Below are positions 1 to 9,725 of a DNA stretch of 64,000 nucleotides, one piece after another. The stretch comes from Porphyromonadaceae bacterium W3.11 (GTDB lineage: Bacteria; Bacteroidota; Bacteroidia; Bacteroidales; Porphyromonadaceae): NCBI GenBank assembly GCA_030434245.1, contig JAUISX010000005.1, forward strand, positions 186,001 through 250,000. The letters are read 5' to 3'. Positions within the stretch are counted from its first letter, which is position 1, and each line of letters opens with the position of its first letter. The notes under the pieces are model-generated. The model was not told the DNA's origin, did not search any database, and was given only the letters and a program-made list of their open reading frames with translations. A program made the position numbers and the translations under genes.

Positions 1-1
1 T

Positions 2-1489
2 GATATGTTTGACGAGTTCCGTAGGACTAGTGACTTCTTACAATTTGAGGTTTTCCAAAAGTATCACACTGAGACAGAGTTAATGCGTTATATCAAGAAG
101 CTTGAGAAAAGAGATATATCTCTTGCTCAGTCTATGATATCTCTTGGTTCATGTACCATGAAGCTTAATGCTGCTGCAGAATTATTTATTCTTAGCAATC
201 CACAATTTGCTTTGATGCACCCTTACGCTCCTGCTGATCAAACAGATGGTTATATCGAGATGCTAGACAATCTTAAGGATTTGTTGACTACTATCACTGG
301 TTTCTCAGGGGCTAGCTTCATGCCTAACTCTGGTGCATCTGGTGAGTATTCAGGCTTAAGAGTAATCATGGAATACTTCAAGAGCAAAGGCGAAGGCCAT
401 CGTAACTTAGTACTTCTCCCTGCGTCAGCACACGGTACCAATCCGGCTTCAGCTTCGCTAGCGGGATATGATATCATGATTGTTAAGTCAGATGACAATG
501 GTAACATTGATGTTGAAGACTTCCGTAAAAAAGCAGTTGAGAATAAAGATCGCTTAGCGGCAACTATGATTACATATCCAAGTACTCATGGTATGTTCGA
601 ACGTGAGATTCGCCAATTGATCGACATAGTACATGAGTGTGGTGGTCAGGTTTATATGGACGGAGCTAATATGAATGCTCAGGTTGGTTACACTAACCCA
701 GGATTCATGGGTGCCGATGTTTGTCACCTGAATCTCCATAAAACCTTCGCGATACCTCACGGTGGTGGCGGCCCTGGAGTAGGTCCTATTTGTGTAGCTA
801 AGCATCTCGTTGAGTTCTTACCTAGCCATTCACTGCACTATGGTCATGACATGATACCAGTAGCTTCAGCTCCTTTTGGTAGTGCGGTAGTGTATGGTAT
901 CACTTATGCATACATCCGTATGCTAGGACTTGAAGGTCTTAAGCGTGCTACTGCCGTAGCTATCATGAATGCTAATTACATTAAATCTCAGGTAGTCAAT
1001 GATTATGGTATTACCTTCACTGATGAAAATGGTTTCATTGGCCATGAGCTGATCCTTGAGTGCCGTGGAATTAAGGAGATGAGTGGTATAGATGAGAATG
1101 ACATCGCTAAGAGATTGATGGACTTCAACTACCATGCCCCAACACTATCATTCCCTGTACACGGAACCTTGATGATTGAGCCTACTGAGAGTGAGTCTCT
1201 AGCTGAGTTGGATCGTTTTATTAGTGTTCTTAAAACTATCCGTGCTGAGATCCAAGAGGTCGTTGATGGCAAAGCTGATCAAGAAGATAATGTTCTTAAG
1301 AATGCTCCTCACCCATTGTATGAGGTCACATCTGATGATTGGAAGCACCCATACTCTCGTGAGAAGGCTGCTTTTGCGTTGGAGTATCTGAAGGATGATA
1401 AGTATTGGACTAATGTTGGTCGTATCGATAATGGGTATGGCGACCGTAATCTTATCCCTACTTACAGTTGCTGTAATATAGATCTTTAA
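2..1489 (+). CDS. gcvP: Glycine dehydrogenase (aminomethyl-transferring), P-protein, 3' part
   Basis: PLP-dependent P-protein of the glycine cleavage system; it decarboxylates glycine and passes the aminomethyl group to the lipoyl H-protein in the cytoplasm. About 494 C-terminal residues are present. The frame stays open to the left edge, so the first Met is internal and the N-terminal half lies outside the window. The PLP lysine is in LNLHKTFAIPHGGGG (about residue 246 of the visible part), followed by the glycine-rich loop. Other family blocks are SLGSCTMKLN and PNSGASGEYSG. The gene ends in a hairpin terminator and converges on pcrA. The whole family is normally one long chain of about 950 residues in Bacteroidetes, which fits this half. 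Confidence 0.97.
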   Translation, partial: DMFDEFRRTSDFLQFEVFQKYHTETELMRYIKKLEKRDISLAQSMISLGSCTMKLNAAAELFILSNPQFALMHPYAPADQTDGYIEMLDNLKDLLTTITGFSGASFMPNSGASGEYSGLRVIMEYFKSKGEGHRNLVLLPASAHGTNPASASLAGYDIMIVKSDDNGNIDVEDFRKKAVENKDRLAATMITYPSTHGMFEREIRQLIDIVHECGGQVYMDGANMNAQVGYTNPGFMGADVCHLNLHKTFAIPHGGGGPGVGPICVAKHLVEFLPSHSLHYGHDMIPVASAPFGSAVVYGITYAYIRMLGLEGLKRATAVAIMNANYIKSQVVNDYGITFTDENGFIGHELILECRGIKEMSGIDENDIAKRLMDFNYHAPTLSFPVHGTLMIEPTESESLAELDRFISVLKTIRAEIQEVVDGKADQEDNVLKNAPHPLYEVTSDDWKHPYSREKAAFALEYLKDDKYWTNVGRIDNGYGDRNLIPTYSCCNIDL

Positions 1490-1530
1490 ATCTCAATAGC
1501 CTTAAGATGGCTACTATAACTATATAAACT

Positions 1531-1574
1531 AAGGGGGTACCTGCTAAGATGTAGGCACCCCCTTAAATTTTTTA
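1531..1574. terminator. Bidirectional rho-independent terminator between gcvP and pcrA
   Basis: The arms AAGGGGGTACCT and AGGCACCCCCTT pair with one mismatch and are followed by a T-rich run. It sits between two convergent genes and can serve both. Confidence 0.8.
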
Positions 1575-1592
1575 GTATCAAAGTGCTGAGAC

Positions 1593-3911
1593 TTACTCCT
1601 TACGAAGGCGGGCAAACTTCAGTATGAGCTGTCGAGTACTCTCGTCATCAAACTTGATCGATGCTTTAGGTCCTGAAACACTATCAGAAAAACCAAGAAT
1701 CTCACCCCTACCAAAGTGGTCGTGATAGACTATATCTCCAACTTTTAAGTCTTCATAAGAGGTGATGTTGGTAGCAGGTGAAGTAGGAGTCGAAACTTTA
1801 GTGACCCCATCAGAGCTAGTACTTTTCTTTCGGATTATTCTGGTAACCCTTCTTTTTGGAGCCTCTCCTTCATCTCTATTGTCCCTCAAATCATCCTGAT
1901 CATAAGCTGATCTTTTTCCCGTAGAAGTGCGACGCTTCTTAATGATCCCAGCAGAGTCATCTATCAATGTTGCATCAAAGTCCTGAAGAAAACGAGTGGG
2001 GGAGGACATTTGAGTTTTGCCATGTAACATCCTCTCGCGAGCAAAACTGAGGGTGCAGAACTTTTTGGCACGTGTGATTGCGACGTAAAGCAAACGACGT
2101 TCCTCCTCGATAGCAGACTCGCTATATGAGCGATCGCTCGGGATTAATCCTTCCTCCAGCCCCACACAGAAGACATATTCATACTCCAGTCCTTTAGAGG
2201 CATGCATGGTCATAAGAGTAATCTTTGGACTACCGTCATCCTCTTGGTCTCTATCAGTATAGAGTGACATCTCTGTCACAAACTCCTCTATAGTGGGCGT
2301 CTGTCCTGTTTCATCGAATTTCGTGTTGATATAATCATTAAGTGTGCTGATGAGCTCCTGAATGTTCTCTAACCTAGCTTGAGACTCTACCGATCCATCA
2401 TTGTACTGCTCGGCAATCTTCGTTATCCTGATCACATTCTTAAGGTACTCATCAGGCTCTTGATCATCCTTGAAAGCCGAAAGTTCATCAATAAGTGTAG
2501 CAAACTCCGTGACGCGAGTGATACCAGCCCCACGGACCACCCCTTTCATCAGTTCAGGATTCTTAGCCACGGACATCAGAGGCAACTGCTGATCATTAGC
2601 GACAAGAGCTAGTCCATTGAAGGTTGTTGCCCCAAACCCACGACTTGGGACATTATAGATACGCCTAAAGGCTTCGTCGTCATTAGGGTTTATAATAAGT
2701 CGGAGATAGGATAAAATATCCTTTACCTCTTTCCTATCAAAGAAAGAGAGCCCCCCAAATATCCGATAACCGATGCCATACATCCCTAAGTTCTGTTCGA
2801 ATAAACGGCTTTGGGCATTCGTTCTATATAAAATTGCTATCTCTTCGGGATTGGCACCATCTTCAATCAGTTTATAAATCTGAGCAGATACCATTTGAGC
2901 CTCCATCGGAGCTATATTCGTACCGAAGAGGAGTAAGTTCTCACCTTCTCCAGCGACAGCTTCAATAGTCTTAGGGATACGGTACCTATTTTTCTCTATC
3001 AAGCTATTTGCTACCTTCACTATGGAGCCAGTGGAGCGATAGTTCTTGGTGAGCTTAAAAAGCTTTACGTCCCCAAAGTTCTGCCCAAAGTTGATGATGT
3101 TGTCAATCACCGCCCCTCTAAAGGAATAAATACTCTGAGCATCATCACCCACCACCGTAACTTCGGCATCTTCAGCTTTGAGCAGCTTGACCACCTTGTC
3201 CTGCACACGGTTCGTATCCTGGTACTCATCAACGAGTATAAACTTAAAACGCTCATGAAATGCAGCCCTCACTGCTTCATCATTTTTGAGCAATCTATAC
3301 ATATTCAGCAAGAGGTCATCAAAGTCCATGGCATTGGCACGCTTGCACCGCTCCTCATACTCCTTGAAGACCTTGTCCATCGCTGGCATATCCTTAGAGG
3401 CGTAAAACATTGCCCCTTCAGGATTGAAAAATAATTCGTCAGCTGATATACCCTCATTCTTTGCTGTCGAGATAAGCGATTGAATCTTATTAGGCTTATA
3501 CTTTTTTTCATCCAACTGGAGGTCTTTCAGTATAATCTTTATCAACGCCCTTGAGTCTGTTGTATCATAGATGGTATAGTTACTATCATAGCCTAGCCTA
3601 TCCGCATACTTTCTTAGCTCTCTAGCAAAGATAGAGTGGAAAGTACCCATTGTGATCCAGGAGGCCATCTTGTCACCCACCAAGTTAGCGATACGCTCTC
3701 TCATCTCTCTGGCTGCCTTGTTGGTAAAGGTCAGAGCCATAATCTGAAATGGAGCTACCCCCTCCGTAATTAAGTAGGCTATCTTTGTGGTCAAGACCCT
3801 CGTCTTACCAGCACCAGCACCAGCCAATATCAGACTATCACTACCTCGATGGAGAACAGCCTGTAGCTGCTCTTCATTTAATCCTTCTAGTAACTCTTCT
3901 TTACTCTTCAT
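1593..3911 (-). CDS. pcrA: ATP-dependent DNA helicase, UvrD/PcrA type (SF1A)
   Basis: 3'-5' SF1A helicase used in nucleotide excision repair and in clearing replication forks. The 772 residues match the PcrA/UvrD length. Visible motifs are the Q-motif LNEEQLQAV (11-19), Walker A GAGAGKT (31-37), motif Ia TFTNKAAREM, the Walker B box VDEYQD (227-232), and the C-terminal block TMHASKGLEYEYVF (motif V). The last 60 residues contain KVGDIVYHDHFGRGEI, the Tudor-like tail typical of PcrA. Its start lies inside the 3' end of uvrA (11-bp overlap), so the two repair genes are translationally linked. Confidence 0.95.
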   Translation of the reverse strand: MKSKEELLEGLNEEQLQAVLHRGSDSLILAGAGAGKTRVLTTKIAYLITEGVAPFQIMALTFTNKAAREMRERIANLVGDKMASWITMGTFHSIFARELRKYADRLGYDSNYTIYDTTDSRALIKIILKDLQLDEKKYKPNKIQSLISTAKNEGISADELFFNPEGAMFYASKDMPAMDKVFKEYEERCKRANAMDFDDLLLNMYRLLKNDEAVRAAFHERFKFILVDEYQDTNRVQDKVVKLLKAEDAEVTVVGDDAQSIYSFRGAVIDNIINFGQNFGDVKLFKLTKNYRSTGSIVKVANSLIEKNRYRIPKTIEAVAGEGENLLLFGTNIAPMEAQMVSAQIYKLIEDGANPEEIAILYRTNAQSRLFEQNLGMYGIGYRIFGGLSFFDRKEVKDILSYLRLIINPNDDEAFRRIYNVPSRGFGATTFNGLALVANDQQLPLMSVAKNPELMKGVVRGAGITRVTEFATLIDELSAFKDDQEPDEYLKNVIRITKIAEQYNDGSVESQARLENIQELISTLNDYINTKFDETGQTPTIEEFVTEMSLYTDRDQEDDGSPKITLMTMHASKGLEYEYVFCVGLEEGLIPSDRSYSESAIEEERRLLYVAITRAKKFCTLSFARERMLHGKTQMSSPTRFLQDFDATLIDDSAGIIKKRRTSTGKRSAYDQDDLRDNRDEGEAPKRRVTRIIRKKSTSSDGVTKVSTPTSPATNITSYEDLKVGDIVYHDHFGRGEILGFSDSVSGPKASIKFDDESTRQLILKFARLRKE

Positions 3912-6765
3912 GATTGCTCATTTCCTCCTTTAGGTATGGGGCCGTGTACCCCTTATTTTGTAGAATCATCTCTTCTGGTGTTCCTTGAAATACTATCTTA
4001 CCACCCTTTTCACCACCCTCTGGACCGATATCTATGATGTGGTCTGCCACCTTGATGACATCTAGGTTGTGCTCTATGATGACCACCGTGTTCCCTTTAT
4101 CCACCAATCGATTCAGGATCTTCATAAGTACTCTAATATCTTCAAAGTGAAGCCCCGTAGTCGGTTCGTCCAAGAAGTATATCGTCTTACCCGTATCCCT
4201 TTTCATCAGCTCTGTAGCTAGCTTGATCCTCTGAGCTTCGCCACCAGACAGCGTGCTACTACTCTGCCCGAGCTTGATATACCCCAGCCCTACATCCTGA
4301 ATAGCCTTAATCTTATTTAGTATTTTTGGCGTGTTCTCAAAGAACTCTACTGCCATATTAACAGTCATATCCAGGACATCCGCAATAGACTTCCCTCTAT
4401 ATCGAACTTCCAAGGTCTCTCTATTATATCGCTTCCCCTTACAGGTTTCGCAGGGGACATATACATCCGGAAGGAAGTTCATCTCTATCTTTTTATATCC
4501 ATTGCCCTTACACGTATCGCAACGACCACCCTTGACATTAAAGGAAAAACGCCCTGGCAGATACCCTCTAATCTTACTTTCTGGCATCTCTACGAAGAGG
4601 TTCCTGATATCCGTGAATACTCCAGTATATGTAGCTGGGTTACTACGTGGAATACGACCAATAGGAGACTGATCCACCTGGACTACCTTATCAATAAACT
4701 CAATGCCCTCAATCGAACCATAGGGCAAGGGCTCCTTTAGGGAGCGATAAAAGTGTTTCGAAAGAGCTGGGTATAGCGTGTCATTAATGTAAGTAGATTT
4801 GCCACTACCCGACACCCCAGTGATACAAATTAATTTACCCAGCGGTAACGACAACGTTTCACCTTTTAGATTATGTCCAGTAGCACCAATCAATTTAAGA
4901 AATTGTCCCTTCCCCTCTCTACGCGTCTCAGGAATCTTGATTTCTCTCTCGCCTCTTAAATATTGTGCTGTGAGGGTCTCAGCATCCAACATCTCTTTAG
5001 GAGAACCAGTAAAGGTGACCTTTCCTCCATTTCGACCAGCACCCGGCCCCATATCAACCACATAATCAGCCTCTAGCATCATCTCCTTATCATGCTCGAC
5101 TACGATTAATGAGTTACCCTGATCTCTGAGGAGCTTAAGCGAATTAATAAGTCGGGTATTATCTCTCTGGTGAAGTCCGATGCTCGGCTCATCAAGGATA
5201 TAGAGCACATTCACCAGTTTGCTACCCAATTGGGTCGCCAATCGTATTCTCTGCATCTCACCACCAGAGAGGCTCCCCGTGGTTCTATTAAGCGACAGAT
5301 AGTCAAGTCCCATGTCTAGCAGAAATTCTAGTCTCGAGACTATCTCCTTAACGATCTCAACCGCAATTACTTTCTTCCTTTCCTCAATGGCATTAGGGAC
5401 ATTCTTGACCCACTTAAGGAGATGAGGCAATGCCATTTCTGACACCTCTGCAATATCTTTATTATCAATCTTAAAGGCCAAAGATGTCTTTTTGAGTCTC
5501 TTCCCTTCGCAAAGAGGGCATACCTTATAGGTATTAAATTGGTTGGCCCATTTTATTACCTTTTTACTTGCCTCCTCATCTTCTATAAGATTGTTCATAT
5601 AAGCAATCAGTCCTTCATACTCAAAGAGGCGTTGTACCTTGCCAGTGCTCTCAAGTTTGATCTTGAGAGTGTAATCTACCCCATTGAGAATATCATCCAT
5701 CAGCTCCTCAGAAAAGCTACTAATAGGCTTATTGATAGATGTATCATGGTGAGCTGTGATAGCTTCTAATTGCTTGAAAATCATATTTGGGCGATACTTT
5801 CCGAGCGGAGCCAAGCCACCTTCCTTGATGCTTAGTTTAGGATCTGGGATAATCTTATCCATGTCTGGAGCTGGGATCATACCTATTCCTTTACACTTCG
5901 GACAGCTACCCTGTGGGGAATTAAATGAAAAGGTGTGCGGAGCTGGTGCCTCTAAGCTTTCTCCAGTCTCATCATCCATTAACTCTTTACTATAATACTT
6001 AGGAGAATCATTATCATCCTCGATGCCCTGTATCATAATTAGCCCTTTCCCTAGTTTCATGGCTTTCCTTAGAGCATCTTTTAATCTAGCAACCTTTTCA
6101 CTATTCTTAGGGTCAATAATGAGTTTGTCCACAAGGACCTCAATCCTATGGCTCTGATATCTAGCGAGAGAGAGACCTGGGCGAAGTTCCATCATATTCC
6201 CATCGACACGGACATAGAGATAGCCCTTCTTCCGCATATTTTCTAGAAGCTCTCTATAATGACCTTTTCTATCCTTCACTATGGGAGCTAAGAGGTGTAC
6301 CTTCTTGCCGGCATATATCTCTAATATACTCTCCACGATTTCTTCATCAGTTTGGCTTGTTAGTGCCCTGCCCGATGAAAGAGAGTAAGCTGAAGCGGTA
6401 CGAGCATACAAGAGCCTTAGGAAGTCATACACCTCCGTAATTGTTCCGACGGTACTACGTGGATTCTTATTTGTAGTCTTTTGTTCTATCGAAATCACGG
6501 GCGATAAACCTGTGATTCTATCTACATCAGGACGTTCTAAATCACCTAGAAACCCCCTTGCATACGACGAGAAGGTTTCCAAATATCGTCTATTGCCTTC
6601 AGCGTATATCGTATCAAACGCCAATGAGGATTTCCCACTGCCACTCAATCCAGTCACTACTGCAAGCGAATATCTAGGGATTTTCACATTGATGTCCTTA
6701 AGATTGTGCTCACGAGCACCCTCAACTTCCAGATAATCCCCTATATGCTCCTTATTTATTTTCAT
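3901..6765 (-). CDS. uvrA: Excinuclease ABC subunit A
   Basis: Damage-recognition ATPase of nucleotide excision repair; it acts as a dimer with UvrB. The 954 residues carry two ABC modules. The first has Walker A GLSGSGKSSLA (about 39-49) and signature LSGGEMQRIRLA; the second has GVSGSGKSTYI and LSGGEAQRIKLA. Zinc-binding cysteine pairs are seen as CPKCKG ... CPLCEG and CDTCKG ... CETCKG. It is the first gene of a two-gene unit with pcrA. About 980 bp without a gene separates its start from the divergent efflux operon. Confidence 0.98.
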   Translation of the reverse strand: MKINKEHIGDYLEVEGAREHNLKDINVKIPRYSLAVVTGLSGSGKSSLAFDTIYAEGNRRYLETFSSYARGFLGDLERPDVDRITGLSPVISIEQKTTNKNPRSTVGTITEVYDFLRLLYARTASAYSLSSGRALTSQTDEEIVESILEIYAGKKVHLLAPIVKDRKGHYRELLENMRKKGYLYVRVDGNMMELRPGLSLARYQSHRIEVLVDKLIIDPKNSEKVARLKDALRKAMKLGKGLIMIQGIEDDNDSPKYYSKELMDDETGESLEAPAPHTFSFNSPQGSCPKCKGIGMIPAPDMDKIIPDPKLSIKEGGLAPLGKYRPNMIFKQLEAITAHHDTSINKPISSFSEELMDDILNGVDYTLKIKLESTGKVQRLFEYEGLIAYMNNLIEDEEASKKVIKWANQFNTYKVCPLCEGKRLKKTSLAFKIDNKDIAEVSEMALPHLLKWVKNVPNAIEERKKVIAVEIVKEIVSRLEFLLDMGLDYLSLNRTTGSLSGGEMQRIRLATQLGSKLVNVLYILDEPSIGLHQRDNTRLINSLKLLRDQGNSLIVVEHDKEMMLEADYVVDMGPGAGRNGGKVTFTGSPKEMLDAETLTAQYLRGEREIKIPETRREGKGQFLKLIGATGHNLKGETLSLPLGKLICITGVSGSGKSTYINDTLYPALSKHFYRSLKEPLPYGSIEGIEFIDKVVQVDQSPIGRIPRSNPATYTGVFTDIRNLFVEMPESKIRGYLPGRFSFNVKGGRCDTCKGNGYKKIEMNFLPDVYVPCETCKGKRYNRETLEVRYRGKSIADVLDMTVNMAVEFFENTPKILNKIKAIQDVGLGYIKLGQSSSTLSGGEAQRIKLATELMKRDTGKTIYFLDEPTTGLHFEDIRVLMKILNRLVDKGNTVVIIEHNLDVIKVADHIIDIGPEGGEKGGKIVFQGTPEEMILQNKGYTAPYLKEEMSNHEE

Positions 6766-7689
6766 CTTCTTAGTATCCTAATATCATCCAAGCCTAACAC
6801 GCAAAGGTAATCAATATTTAGGGACCTATCCAGAAATTTGAACGTCATAATAGGGCCATCAAATCATCGAGGCTATTGAAGGGAGGTTGATGTGCTATTT
6901 AAGACTACGTAGAGTGAAGAAAGGATAGAGGAGATTAAGTTGACGATGGAGGGTATAGGTGGGATGTTTCTAAGCTGCAGTTAACCACTTATGAGATTCC
7001 AAAATGATTCAGAAAAGATACCATTTCGTACAGCTTTTTTTTAGTTATGTCTAGCAGAAATGTTTCCTATAGGAAACATATTTTTTTCCTATGACAAGGA
7101 GAACGGTTTCCTATAGGAACAATTCTAGCATTATAATGATGTCAGTCATTTGTTTTGTTATTAACGTTTAAGTCACTAAAAATCAACTTGGTATTGTGAC
7201 TTGTATTTTACATTCCTGACACTACAAATGCGAGTTATATTGTGGTGTATTGGAATGAGTGCGAGTCGGTGATTACCGCCATAAAAATGTTTGCACCAAT
7301 GTATTATGGTTTACAATAAGGGTGCTTAGTAAGGCTTACAACGCTGTGTATATTGGATTAGATCTATGTGCTTATCTCTATTTAACGCCAAAAAACCAAG
7401 TGCATCGTCATTAGTTTGGATAAATAATTATCTCACATATTTGGTGGTTTAAAAAACTATTCATACATTTGCCGTGTACTAGTAATGTGATACACTGTTA
7501 CTGTTTTGTGATGGTTAATTCTGCAACGGAGTACGAACTGAGTAAATGATAGTCTTTATCCACTATACACTGAGTGAAAAACTATTTTATTTACTGTAAA
7601 AATTACGGGAGTAGGTCAGGTTAGAAAAAAAGATTTGATGATTTTTAGATTTTGGCGGTTGTTTGTTTTGCAATATACTGTAGAATTAT
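6766..7689. other. Long intergenic region between uvrA and the efflux operon
   Basis: No ORF or RNA family is recognised in about 980 bp (to 7748). The structure I can see is a pair of CCTATAGG-centred palindromes at 7061-7120 and a promoter at 7667-7697, both listed separately. The rest is AT-rich and looks like divergent promoter and leader sequence. Confidence 0.5.
7061..7120. repeat. Pair of CCTATAGG-centred palindromes
   Basis: TGTTTCCTATAGGAAACA at 7061-7078 is a perfect 18-bp palindrome. A second near-copy, GTTTCCTATAGGAAC, lies at 7106-7120. A related pair occurs at 55555-55614, so this is a dispersed repeat within the window. Function unknown: a protein-binding site or a degenerate mobile repeat are both possible. 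Confidence 0.6.
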
Positions 7690-7697
7690 TACATTTG
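7667..7697 (+). promoter_or_regulatory. Bacteroidetes-type promoter of the efflux operon
   Basis: TTTG ending at 7670, a 19-bp spacer, then TACATTTG at 7690-7697. This matches the sigma-ABfr consensus (TTTG / TAnnTTTG) and lies about 50 bp upstream of the first gene of the operon. Confidence 0.75.
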
Positions 7698-7748
7698 CAT
7701 CAGGTGCCAAATGTTTGTAACTGAATTAAATGAACTATATATTAAGAA

Positions 7749-8429
7749 ATGAGTAAAGCGATTATTGATATTAAAAATCTGCACAAGACTTATCCAGGAG
7801 CACAACCTCTACATGTATTGAAGGGGGTAAGCATGGAAGTTTTTGAGGGCGAAATGGTCTCTCTAATGGGGGCTAGTGGTTCGGGAAAAAGTACACTCCT
7901 TAATATATTAGGTATTTTGGATACCTACGATGAAGGCAGTTACCATTTGGATGGGCAACTTATTGAGGATTTGTCGGAAGTAGATGCAGCAAACATTAGA
8001 GGTCGTAAGATCGGTTTTGTTTTTCAGTCTTTTAATCTTATTTCCTTTAAGACCGCAGCAGAAAATGTGGCTTTGCCACTGTATTATCAGAAAGTCCCAC
8101 GGAAAGAGCGTATGGCTCTGGCAGAAGAGTACCTAGATAGAGTAGGGCTCTTGGCATGGAAAGATCACCTACCGAACGAAATGTCTGGTGGCCAAAAGCA
8201 AAGAGTATCTATGGCACGAGCTCTCATTACTAAGCCCGCTATATTATTAGCTGATGAGCCTACTGGGGCTCTGGATAGTACTACCACAATAGAGGTGATG
8301 AATCTGCTTAGAGAAATTAATACTGAGGACAGGCTAACCATGCTTATCGTAACTCATGAGCCTGGTGTGGCTGAATCCACAGATAGGATTATCCATATTA
8401 AGGATGGATTAATTACCGATAAGATATGA
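7749..8429 (+). CDS. ABC transporter ATP-binding protein, MacB/LolD type
   Basis: Cytoplasmic ATPase of a MacB-like (type VII ABC) exporter. The 226 residues are a single nucleotide-binding domain with Walker A GASGSGKST (41-49), signature MSGGQKQR and Walker B ILLADEPTGALD. It is separate from its permeases, the usual arrangement in Bacteroidetes, unlike the fused E. coli MacB. The stop overlaps the start of the first permease by 4 bp. The following fusion-protein and TolC genes point to tripartite efflux rather than LolCDE lipoprotein release, although the ATPases are alike. The substrate cannot be inferred. Confidence 0.9.
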   Translation: MSKAIIDIKNLHKTYPGAQPLHVLKGVSMEVFEGEMVSLMGASGSGKSTLLNILGILDTYDEGSYHLDGQLIEDLSEVDAANIRGRKIGFVFQSFNLISFKTAAENVALPLYYQKVPRKERMALAEEYLDRVGLLAWKDHLPNEMSGGQKQRVSMARALITKPAILLADEPTGALDSTTTIEVMNLLREINTEDRLTMLIVTHEPGVAESTDRIIHIKDGLITDKI

Positions 8430-9712
8430 AATCATTTCTACAAGAGCTATCCAATTCGCTCCGAAATAATAAACTGAGGACTGCCCTGACAGGCTTTTCT
8501 ATTGCATGGGGAATCATCATTCTGGTGGTCATGCTAGGTGCTGGTAAGGGGGTTGAAAATGGTATCCGTAGTATGGTATCCTCCACAGGTGCTGATCAGG
8601 TTGTTCTCGGAATTGAATTAAGGCAGACACAGCTGGCGTATGCTGGTTATCAGGAGGGTCGTTCTGTCTTTCTTAATAAGAATCAATTTCAGTATCTAAA
8701 AGAAGCCTTCCAAGACAGGGCAGAAGTGGTTATCCCTACTATAAACTCTTTTTCAGAGGGTGCAACTAATTATGGTTCTTCTTACTTTAGGTTCTCTACT
8801 TTAGCTCTGGAGGAACAGCAATATAATACTTTAGAGATGACCTCGGGTCGGTTATTTACAGCTCAGGAGCATGATGATGCTGCACGAGTAGTAGTAATTT
8901 CAGATGCTGATGTAACTAAACTTTTTGGGAAAAGGCATGACCCTATGGGCGAGCTTCTAAAGTTAAAGGGGTTGAACTTTAAGATTGTAGGGGTTATAAA
9001 ATCTCCAAATCCTTTCTTTGGAATTGCGTATGTTCCGCTGAATACTTACTTGGGTATTTATCCCAATTCCTTGATAAAAATTTCTGACATCAATATTTAT
9101 CCTCGCGATAAGTCTTCTGCAAAAATTAAGGCCCTAGAAGCGGACTTAGATGCTGTATTACGACAACTCTTAAAGGTAAGTCCTAAGGATGAGTGGGCCA
9201 TAAATATAGAAAGTAGCACCGATCAGGCAGATACTATGGATGATATTTTCATGGGACTCCAAATCATGTTATGGATTATGGGGATTGGTAGCCTTAGTAT
9301 AGGGACGATAGGTGTATCGAATATTATGCACGTAACTGTACAGGAGCGAATGCGAGAGATTGGTATTCGCAAGTCTATTGGAGCTAAGCCGATAGATATA
9401 ATGACACTCGTTTTGGGTGAGAGTCTCCTCCTTTCTATCATGTCAGGAATGATAGGGTTATTAGTAGGGGTAGGACTAGTTAATTTACTGGACTATCTAG
9501 CTACGCTTAATCGTTGGGGACAACAGATGATACCGACAGGTACGTCAGGAGAAATGATGACAATGAAGTTATTCGAGAATCCACAGGTCAATTTGGGTGT
9601 CGCTTTTGGTGCATTGATTGTCCTAATTGTTGCAGGTGTAATAGCAGGATATGGTCCTGCCCGCAAAGCTATCAAGATACCTGCAATTGTGGCGATGCGA
9701 GATGTTAAGTAA
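8426..9712 (+). CDS. ABC transporter permease, FtsX/MacB type (first)
   Basis: Inner-membrane subunit of the MacB-like exporter, 428 residues. It has the MacB layout: an N-terminal membrane helix (about 20-40, GFSIAWGIIILVVMLGAG), a large periplasmic MacB_PCD domain, then an FtsX domain with three helices. The cytoplasmic loop between them carries ERMREIGIRKSIGAKP. The ATG overlaps the ATPase stop. It probably pairs with the second permease as a heterodimer. Confidence 0.9.
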   Translation: MKSFLQELSNSLRNNKLRTALTGFSIAWGIIILVVMLGAGKGVENGIRSMVSSTGADQVVLGIELRQTQLAYAGYQEGRSVFLNKNQFQYLKEAFQDRAEVVIPTINSFSEGATNYGSSYFRFSTLALEEQQYNTLEMTSGRLFTAQEHDDAARVVVISDADVTKLFGKRHDPMGELLKLKGLNFKIVGVIKSPNPFFGIAYVPLNTYLGIYPNSLIKISDINIYPRDKSSAKIKALEADLDAVLRQLLKVSPKDEWAINIESSTDQADTMDDIFMGLQIMLWIMGIGSLSIGTIGVSNIMHVTVQERMREIGIRKSIGAKPIDIMTLVLGESLLLSIMSGMIGLLVGVGLVNLLDYLATLNRWGQQMIPTGTSGEMMTMKLFENPQVNLGVAFGALIVLIVAGVIAGYGPARKAIKIPAIVAMRDVK

Positions 9713-9725
9713 AAAGTAAGTTAAG